A stretch of 6,449 nt of DNA from JBGPEQ01 sp035518775 (lineage in GTDB: Bacteria; Pseudomonadota; Alphaproteobacteria; Dongiales; Dongiaceae): positions 1-6,449 of the forward strand of contig DATIXH010000469.1 of the NCBI GenBank assembly GCA_035518775.1. Reading direction: 5' to 3'. Numbering within the stretch: position 1 is the first letter of the stretch; every line of letters starts with the position of its first letter. Of the stretch, positions 1 through 6,449 are shown in pieces. Position numbers and translations under genes: made by a program. The notes below the pieces were generated by a model. It had not been told where the DNA came from and did not search any database. It saw nothing but the letters and a program-made list of their open reading frames with translations.

Positions 1-484
1 AGCTCCATCCTGTTCCGCAGCCTCAGCGTTGCCGACAACCTGTTCCTGGCGGCCTGCGGCGTGACGCGCGGCCGCTTCGCCCTGCGTCGGCCTGCGGACA
101 CCCATCCCAACATGGTCCGTGCCCGCGAGTTGGCGAGCCTCGCGGGGCTGACCGCGGTGATCGACACGCCCGTGGGCGACCTCTCTCACGGCCAGCAGCG
201 GCAGCTCGAAGTCGGCCTGGCCCTCGCCGGCGCGCCGCGTGTGATCCTGTTCGACGAACCTGCGGCCGGCCTCTCGCCGGTCGAGCGCCGTCACCTCATC
301 GCGCTGCTGCGCGGGCTGCCCAAGCATATCGGCTACATCATCATCGAGCATGACCTTGATGTCGCCCTGCGGGTCGCCGACAGGGTGACGGTCATGCATC
401 AGGGCCGCATCTTCAAGCAGGGCACGCCGGCGGAGATCGAGTCCGATCCCGAGGTGCAGGCGATCTATCTCGGGGGCGCGCGCC

Positions 485-492
<8 letters not shown>
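1..492 (+). CDS. ABC transporter ATP-binding protein, LivG type (5' end missing)
   Basis: Partial gene: the reading frame is open from the first base, giving 163 residues up to the TGA at 490-492. About 85-90 N-terminal residues, including the Walker A motif, lie upstream if it has the usual LivG length near 250. Visible parts in order are the region just after the Q-loop (residues 3-10, ILFRSLSV), the ABC signature LSHGQ (61-65), Walker B VILFDEP (81-87), the D-loop AAGLSP (88-93), the H-loop histidine in EHD (H117), and the C-terminal GTPAEI...YLG tail typical of LivG. Family knowledge: LivG and LivF are the two cytoplasmic ATPases that drive high-affinity uptake of branched-chain amino acids or related small carboxylates and amides. 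It overlaps the next gene by 8 bases, which suggests translational coupling. The permeases and binding protein are presumably upstream. The LivG assignment is firm; the substrate is unknown. Confidence 0.93.
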
Positions 493-2707
<2,215 letters not shown>

Positions 2708-2716
2708 GACCACGTC

Positions 2717-3553
2717 ATGCCCCGCATCACCCGCAAGACCATCCTCGAGAAATTCCAGGCCATGATCGCCCGGCGCGAGCCGATCATCGGCGGCGGCGCC
2801 GGTACCGGCCTGTCCGCAAAGTGCGAGGAAGCGGGCGGCATCGACCTGATCGTCATCTACAACTCCGGCCGTTACCGCATGGCCGGCCGCGGCTCGCTGG
2901 CCGGGCTGTTGGCCTACGGCAATGCGAACGAGATCGTGGTCGAGATGGCGTCCGAGGTTCTGCCGGTCGTGAAACGCACGCCCGTGCTCGCCGGCGTGAA
3001 CGGCACCGATCCGTTCCTGCTGCTCGATCCCTTCCTGCGGCGCTTGGCCGATCTCGGCTTCTCCGGCGTGCAGAACTTCCCCACGGTCGGGCTGATCGAC
3101 GGCGTGTTCCGGAAGAACCTCGAGGAGACCGGCATGGGCTACGGGCTGGAGATCGACATGATCCGCCGGGCGCACGCGCTCGATCTGCTGACCACGCCCT
3201 ACGTCTTCAACGCCGACGAGGCGGCCGCGATGACCGAGGCCGGCGCCGACATCGTCGTCAGCCATATGGGCCTGACGACCGGCGGCTCGATCGGCGCCGA
3301 GACGGCCTTGACGCTGAAGGACTGCGTCCCCGCGATCGATGCCGCCGCCGCCGCGGCAAGGAAGGTGCGCAAGGACGTCATCGTCCTCTGCCATGGCGGC
3401 CCGATCGCCACGCCGGAGGACGCCGCCTTCATCCTGAAATCCTGCCCCGAGTGCCACGGCTTCTACGGCGCCTCCAGCATGGAGCGCTTGCCGGTGGAGG
3501 CGGCGCTGACGGAGCAGACGCGAAGATTCAAGCAGATCGGCGCCCGGACCTGA
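2717..3553 (+). CDS. TIM-barrel protein, phosphoenolpyruvate hydrolase-like family (Tm-1 C-terminal-like)
   Basis: A 278-residue soluble protein with no signal peptide, the usual size for the PF09370-type family (older name: TIM-barrel signal transduction protein). Family motifs in order: GGGAGTGLSAK (25-35), IYNSGRYRMAGRGSLAG (47-63), GVNGTDP (93-99), GFSGVQNFPTVGLIDG (114-129), HMGLTTGGSIGA (183-194), CHGGPIATPED (225-235) and GFYGASSMERLP (248-259). The Gly-rich loops at strand ends fit a phosphate- or carboxylate-binding TIM barrel. A CPECH cluster (243-247) precedes the last motif. The family name implies a phosphoenolpyruvate-related reaction, but I know of no firm activity for the bacterial members, so the catalytic role is open. 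It starts nine bases after the UPF0261 fusion gene. In plant Tm-1 the two domains form one polypeptide, so the bacterial proteins probably act together. Confidence 0.92.
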   Translation: MPRITRKTILEKFQAMIARREPIIGGGAGTGLSAKCEEAGGIDLIVIYNSGRYRMAGRGSLAGLLAYGNANEIVVEMASEVLPVVKRTPVLAGVNGTDPFLLLDPFLRRLADLGFSGVQNFPTVGLIDGVFRKNLEETGMGYGLEIDMIRRAHALDLLTTPYVFNADEAAAMTEAGADIVVSHMGLTTGGSIGAETALTLKDCVPAIDAAAAAARKVRKDVIVLCHGGPIATPEDAAFILKSCPECHGFYGASSMERLPVEAALTEQTRRFKQIGART

Positions 3554-3583
3554 GGGCGGGCGCAGAAGAATAGGAAGAGTTCC

Positions 3584-3590
3584 GGGAGGT
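3584..3590 (+). promoter_or_regulatory. Strong ribosome binding site for the flotillin gene
   Basis: GGGAGGT sits four bases before the ATG at 3595 and is the best Shine-Dalgarno match in the window. It lies in the 41-base gap after the TIM-barrel gene. That gap (3554-3594) shows no clear hairpin terminator and no convincing -35/-10 pair, so the flotillin may be co-transcribed yet translated independently at higher efficiency. Confidence 0.75.
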
Positions 3591-3594
3591 CGCC

Positions 3595-5415
3595 ATGTCT
3601 TGGCAAATCGTTGGGTCCATCATCGTCCTGATCGTGATCGCGGTCATCGTGATCGCGATCGTGGTGTGGCTGCTGCACTGGCTCTACCGCCGATCGTCGA
3701 AGGAGATCGCGTTCGTGCGAACAGGGTTCGGTGGTCAGAAAGTCGTCTTGAACGGCGGCGCCTTCGTGTTGCCGATCATCCACGAGGTCATCCCCGTGAA
3801 CATGAATACGCTGCGCCTGGAGGTGCGGCGCGGTCGCGAGACCGCGATCATCACCCGCGACCGCATGCGGGTCGACGTGATAGCCGAGTTCTACGTGCGC
3901 GTGCAGGAAACGACCAGTTCGATCGCGGTCGCCGCCCAGACGCTGGGCCAGCGCACGATGCACCCGGAGGCCTTGAGCGAGCTGATCGAAGGCAAGTTCG
4001 TCGATGCCCTCCGCTCGGTGGGCGCCGAGATGACGATGGAGGAATTGCACGAGAAACGCAGTGCGTTCATGCAGAAGGTGCGCGCCACGGTTTCCGACGA
4101 TCTGCTCAAGAACGGGCTCGAGCTGGAATCCGTGTCGCTGACGAACCTCGACCAGACCAACATGGAGTTCTTCAACCCCTCGAACGCGTTCGACGCCGAA
4201 GGCCTGACCAGGCTCACCGACCAGATCGAGCGCCGCAAGAAAATCCGCAACGATATTGAGCAGGACACCATGGTCCAGATTCGCAACAAGAATCTGGAAA
4301 CCGAGAAGATGAGCCTGGAGATCGATCGCGACAGCGAATACGCCCGGCTCGAGCAGGAGCGCGAGGTCGAGGTCCGGCGGGCCGCGCAGCGCGCCGAGCT
4401 CGCGCGCGAGCGCGCCGCCCGTGAGCGCGACGCCGAGCAGGCGCAGCTGCAGGCGCGCCAGGAGATCGAGCAGATGCGCATCAACACCGAACGTGCCGTG
4501 GAGGAGGAGCGGATCAACCGCGAACGCACGGTGCAGGCGCTGGAGATCGAGCGCCGGCGCCAGATCGAGCTGAACGAGCAGAAGGCCCGCGAGGAGGTCG
4601 AGCGCACGCGCATCACCTCGGAGCGGGCGGTGGACGAGGAGCGCATCCGTCGGGAGCGCGACGTCGAGCAGCTGGAGATCGAACGCCGCAAGCTGATCGA
4701 GCTGGCCGAGCAGATGCGCGCCATCGCCGTGGCCGAGCAGTCGAAGGCGCAGTCCGAGGCGCAGGCCGAGGCCGACGCGGCGCGCGAGAAGGCGATCGTC
4801 GCCGAGGAGCGCGTCTTTTCCGCCCGCGAACGCGAAGTGGCCGAGCGGCGCAAGGTCATCGAGCTCATCCTGGCCACGCAGGAGGCCGAGCGTCAGGGCA
4901 TCGCCCAGCGCCTGGCCGCGGCGACCGAGAAGCAGGTGGCCGGCGACCGGGGTGACGCCATCCGTGCGGTCGCCGAGGCGGAGGCCGATGCGGAGAAGAT
5001 CCGGGTCGCGGTTGCCAAGCTGCGACACGAGGTCGAGGCCGAGGGCGTCCGGCAGATGAACGAAGCGGAGAACACGCTGACGCCGGATTCGCGGCAGCTC
5101 ACCATGCGGCTGCGGCTCCTCGAGAAGCTCGAGGGCATCATCCGCGAGAGCGTACGCCCGATGGAGAAGATCGAAGGCATCAAGATCCTGCAGGTCGACG
5201 GTCTGTGGGGCGGCGCGCCGCAGGGCGAGGGCAACGGCGACGCCCGGCCCAACGTCGCCGAAGGCATCGTCAACAGCGCGCTGCGTTACCGTGCCCAGGC
5301 ACCCCTGATCGACTCGCTGCTGAAGGAGCTGGGCATCGAGGGCGGCGCCTTCGGGTCCGGCATCGCAGGCATGCTCGGGCGCGGGACGGTGCCGGATCCC
5401 GAGTCCAAGAAATAG
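3595..5415 (+). CDS. yqiK: Membrane-anchored flotillin family protein, YqiK type (SPFH/band 7)
   Basis: A 606-residue protein. Residues about 5-28 are a single Ile/Val-rich membrane segment, followed by the basic stretch YRRSSK (31-36). Residues about 37-200 are the SPFH/band 7 domain, ending in the YqiK/flotillin hallmark ESVSLTNLDQTNMEFFNP (178-195) and NAFDAEGLTRLT (197-208). Residues about 205-490 form a long Glu/Arg-rich coiled coil with a 44-residue tandem duplication (287-374). The tail keeps motifs I recall from E. coli YqiK: IEGIKILQVDGL (526-537) and YRAQAPLIDSLLKELG (565-580). Family knowledge: flotillins oligomerise on the inner membrane and organise microdomains. It is slightly longer than E. 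coli YqiK (about 550). No NfeD/YqiJ-like partner is next to it in this window; SRPBCC genes follow after 18 bases. The start at 3595 is supported by GGGAGGT. The YqiK assignment is from remembered motifs, not a search. Confidence 0.93.
   Translation: MSWQIVGSIIVLIVIAVIVIAIVVWLLHWLYRRSSKEIAFVRTGFGGQKVVLNGGAFVLPIIHEVIPVNMNTLRLEVRRGRETAIITRDRMRVDVIAEFYVRVQETTSSIAVAAQTLGQRTMHPEALSELIEGKFVDALRSVGAEMTMEELHEKRSAFMQKVRATVSDDLLKNGLELESVSLTNLDQTNMEFFNPSNAFDAEGLTRLTDQIERRKKIRNDIEQDTMVQIRNKNLETEKMSLEIDRDSEYARLEQEREVEVRRAAQRAELARERAARERDAEQAQLQARQEIEQMRINTERAVEEERINRERTVQALEIERRRQIELNEQKAREEVERTRITSERAVDEERIRRERDVEQLEIERRKLIELAEQMRAIAVAEQSKAQSEAQAEADAAREKAIVAEERVFSAREREVAERRKVIELILATQEAERQGIAQRLAAATEKQVAGDRGDAIRAVAEAEADAEKIRVAVAKLRHEVEAEGVRQMNEAENTLTPDSRQLTMRLRLLEKLEGIIRESVRPMEKIEGIKILQVDGLWGGAPQGEGNGDARPNVAEGIVNSALRYRAQAPLIDSLLKELGIEGGAFGSGIAGMLGRGTVPDPESKK
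4453..4716 (+). repeat. 132-bp in-frame tandem duplication in the flotillin coiled coil
   Basis: Two adjacent units of 44 residues (287-330 and 331-374; bases 4453-4584 and 4585-4716) align without gaps. By hand count 29 of 44 residues are identical, for example ERAVEEERINRER against ERAVDEERIRRER and LEIERRRQIEL against LEIERRKLIEL. Forty-four equals four 11-residue hendecads, so the duplication keeps coiled-coil phase. The DNA copies have diverged at many silent and replacement positions, so the event is old or the similarity is kept by coiled-coil constraint. Confidence 0.8.
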
Positions 5416-5433
5416 GGCGCGCGGACGGCACCG

Positions 5434-5874
5434 ATGGTCAAGATTTACGTCTCCAGCGTCGTCGACGCGCCCGCCGACCGCGTGTGGGATCGTGTGCGCG
5501 ACTTCAACGGGCTGCCGAAATGGCACCCGGTCATCGCCGACAGCCGGATCGAGGGCAACCAGCCGGCCGACAAGGTGGGCTGCATCCGCAACTTCCACAC
5601 TCGCGACGGCGGCCAGATCCGCGAGCGGCTGCTGGCTCTCTCCGATTACGACTACAGCTGCACTTACGCCATCCTCGAGAGTCCGATGGGCGTTTCCAAC
5701 TATCTCGCGACGATGCGCCTCGTGCCCGTCACCGACGGCAACCGCACCTTCTGCGAGTGGACGGCCGAGTTCGACTGCGAGCCGGCGCGCGAGGCCGACC
5801 TGCACGAGCTCATCGGCCAGGGCGTCTTCAAGGCCGGCTTCGATGCCCTGAAGCGCCAGTTCGCCAAGCCCTGA
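5434..5874 (+). CDS. SRPBCC (START/Bet v1-like) family protein
   Basis: A 146-residue cytoplasmic protein with no signal peptide. The N-terminal pattern DAPADRVWDRVRDFNGLPKW (11-30) followed by HP (31-32) is the classic first strand and helix pair of the polyketide-cyclase/MxaD-like SRPBCC group. A Gly-rich central sheet (GCIRNFHTRDGGQIRERL, 49-66) and the C-terminal helix (about 118-143) complete the helix-grip fold. These proteins have a deep hydrophobic cavity and bind or process hydrophobic small molecules; no catalytic residues can be assigned here. It starts 18 bases after the flotillin gene with only a weak purine stretch upstream. The next gene encodes a gapless paralogue. Function beyond the fold is unknown. 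Confidence 0.9.
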   Translation: MVKIYVSSVVDAPADRVWDRVRDFNGLPKWHPVIADSRIEGNQPADKVGCIRNFHTRDGGQIRERLLALSDYDYSCTYAILESPMGVSNYLATMRLVPVTDGNRTFCEWTAEFDCEPAREADLHELIGQGVFKAGFDALKRQFAKP

Positions 5875-5896
5875 ACGAAAGCCGCACGCCGCCACC

Positions 5897-6449
5897 ATGG
5901 TCGCGATCACGCGCAGCGCCATCATCGATGCGCCGATCGATGCGGTCTGGCGCGTGCTGCGCGATTTCAACAGCCATCACCTCTGGCATCCGGCGGTCGC
6001 GACCAGCGAGATCGAAGGCGGCCAGCCGCCCGATCAGCCGGGCTGCGTCCGCCGCTTCCGCTTGCGCGATGGCGCCGAGCTGCGCGAGCAGCTGATCGCG
6101 CTGTCCGATCGCGACTTCAGCCTGACCTACTGCATCCTGGACTCGCCGATCCCGCTGCTCGACTACGTCGCGACCGTGCGGCTGCGGCGCGTGACCGATG
6201 GCGGTCGAACCTTCTGGGAATGGCGCTCGACCTTCCGCACGCCGCCCGGGCGCGAGGACGAGCTGGCCGGCCTGGTGGCCCGCGACATCTACGACGCGGG
6301 GTTCGAGTCGCTTGCGGCCTTCCTCGGCCGCGGCGGCGGGGCGCGACTGCGCGCCGCGGCGGTGCCGCCGGCGATGCGAACAGAGGCGATCGCGGCGGAC
6401 GCGATCGTCTTGCGCAACCATGGCGGGCCGGAAGTACTGGTGGCCGAGC
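5897..6449 (+). CDS. SRPBCC domain apparently fused to a quinone-oxidoreductase-like MDR domain (3' end missing)
   Basis: The frame from ATG 5897 is open to the window end: 184 codons plus one base, no stop. Residues 1-146 are a second SRPBCC domain (DAPIDAVWRVLRDFN 11-25, HPAVATSEIEGGQPPDQPGC 31-50, LREQLIALS 62-70). It aligns without gaps to the preceding protein with about 71 of 146 identical residues by hand count. Where its sister ends, this one continues through a Gly/Ala/Arg linker (about 144-165) into DAIVLRNHGGPEVLVAE (168-184), which resembles the first strand of zinc-independent NADPH:quinone oxidoreductases (typically AIxxxxxGGPEVL). Inference: a fusion of a ligand-binding domain and an NAD(P)H-dependent oxidoreductase. 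The alternative is a separate oxidoreductase starting at the internal ATG at 6374 (Met160), but there is no stop between, so a separate start would be nested in the same frame. It lies 22 bases after the first SRPBCC gene; the ribosome site is weak. Confidence 0.85.
   Translation, partial: MVAITRSAIIDAPIDAVWRVLRDFNSHHLWHPAVATSEIEGGQPPDQPGCVRRFRLRDGAELREQLIALSDRDFSLTYCILDSPIPLLDYVATVRLRRVTDGGRTFWEWRSTFRTPPGREDELAGLVARDIYDAGFESLAAFLGRGGGARLRAAAVPPAMRTEAIAADAIVLRNHGGPEVLVAE

Noticed and set aside
3631..3663. Repeated 12-base unit atcgtgatcgcg near the start of the flotillin gene.
   Set aside because: It encodes alternating Ile/Val/Ala of the membrane segment and is explained by codon bias plus low-complexity protein sequence; it is not an independent repeat element.
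5416..5433. Short gap between the flotillin and first SRPBCC gene considered for a terminator or promoter.
   Set aside because: Eighteen bases with no hairpin and no promoter-like hexamers; best read as an intra-operon spacer.
3463..5970. Long antisense open frame of 835 codons opposite the flotillin gene.
   Set aside because: Its translation is low-complexity Leu/Asp/Gly/His/Arg-rich sequence with no family motif, exactly what antisense reading of a GC-rich coiled-coil gene gives. The + strand frame has clear flotillin motifs and a strong ribosome site.
5205..6095. A 296-codon + strand frame spanning the end of the flotillin gene and both SRPBCC genes.
   Set aside because: Arg-rich shadow frame. 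The SRPBCC reading frames match a known fold and align with each other, so this one is not coding.
6386..6407. GCGATCGC and GCGATCG palindromic words near the end of the window.
   Set aside because: Such words recur by chance in GC-rich coding DNA. There is no array or hairpin with a U-tract, and they lie inside an open reading frame.

Overview
The window is a GC-rich, gene-dense stretch from a bacterial chromosome or large replicon. All six coding regions lie on the + strand. The strong preference for G or C at third codon positions, the livG/livF-type transporter genes and the very short intergenic gaps suggest a proteobacterium, most likely an alphaproteobacterium. That is inference; there is no rRNA or other marker to fix the taxon. 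No RNA gene, insertion sequence, CRISPR array, attachment site or origin was seen, and no gap between genes exceeds 41 bases.

Left part (1-3553): the 3' end of a LivG-type ABC ATPase of the branched-chain/hydrophobic amino-acid uptake family overlaps by 8 bases a 740-residue fusion protein. The fusion's first third is a complete LivF-type ABC ATPase. A disordered-looking linker of about 95 residues joins it to a full UPF0261/Tm-1-like ATP-binding domain. Nine bases further on is a 278-residue TIM-barrel protein of the 'phosphoenolpyruvate hydrolase-like' family (PF09370 type). UPF0261 plus this TIM barrel are the two halves of the tomato antiviral protein Tm-1. Here the first half is fused to the transporter's motor subunit and the second follows as its own gene. 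The likely reading is an importer physically coupled to an ATP-binding module and a partner that acts on the imported or signalling molecule. The substrate and reaction cannot be read from the sequence.

Right part (3595-6449): after a 41-base gap with a strong ribosome binding site comes a 606-residue membrane-anchored flotillin of the YqiK type, with a long charged coiled coil containing a 44-residue tandem duplication. It is followed at short spacing by two tandem SRPBCC (START/Bet v1-like) genes whose products align without gaps at about half identity. The second SRPBCC gene does not stop where its sister does. It reads in frame into what looks like the N-terminus of a zinc-independent quinone oxidoreductase (MDR family) and runs off the window, so it appears to be an SRPBCC-oxidoreductase fusion.

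The co-directional layout with gaps of -8, 9, 41, 18 and 22 bases is compatible with one transcription unit, although the 41-base gap could hold a junction between two. The most notable points are the LivF/Tm-1 fusion beside its TIM-barrel partner, the apparent SRPBCC-MDR fusion, and the flotillin placed next to hydrophobic-ligand-binding proteins rather than its usual NfeD-like partner.
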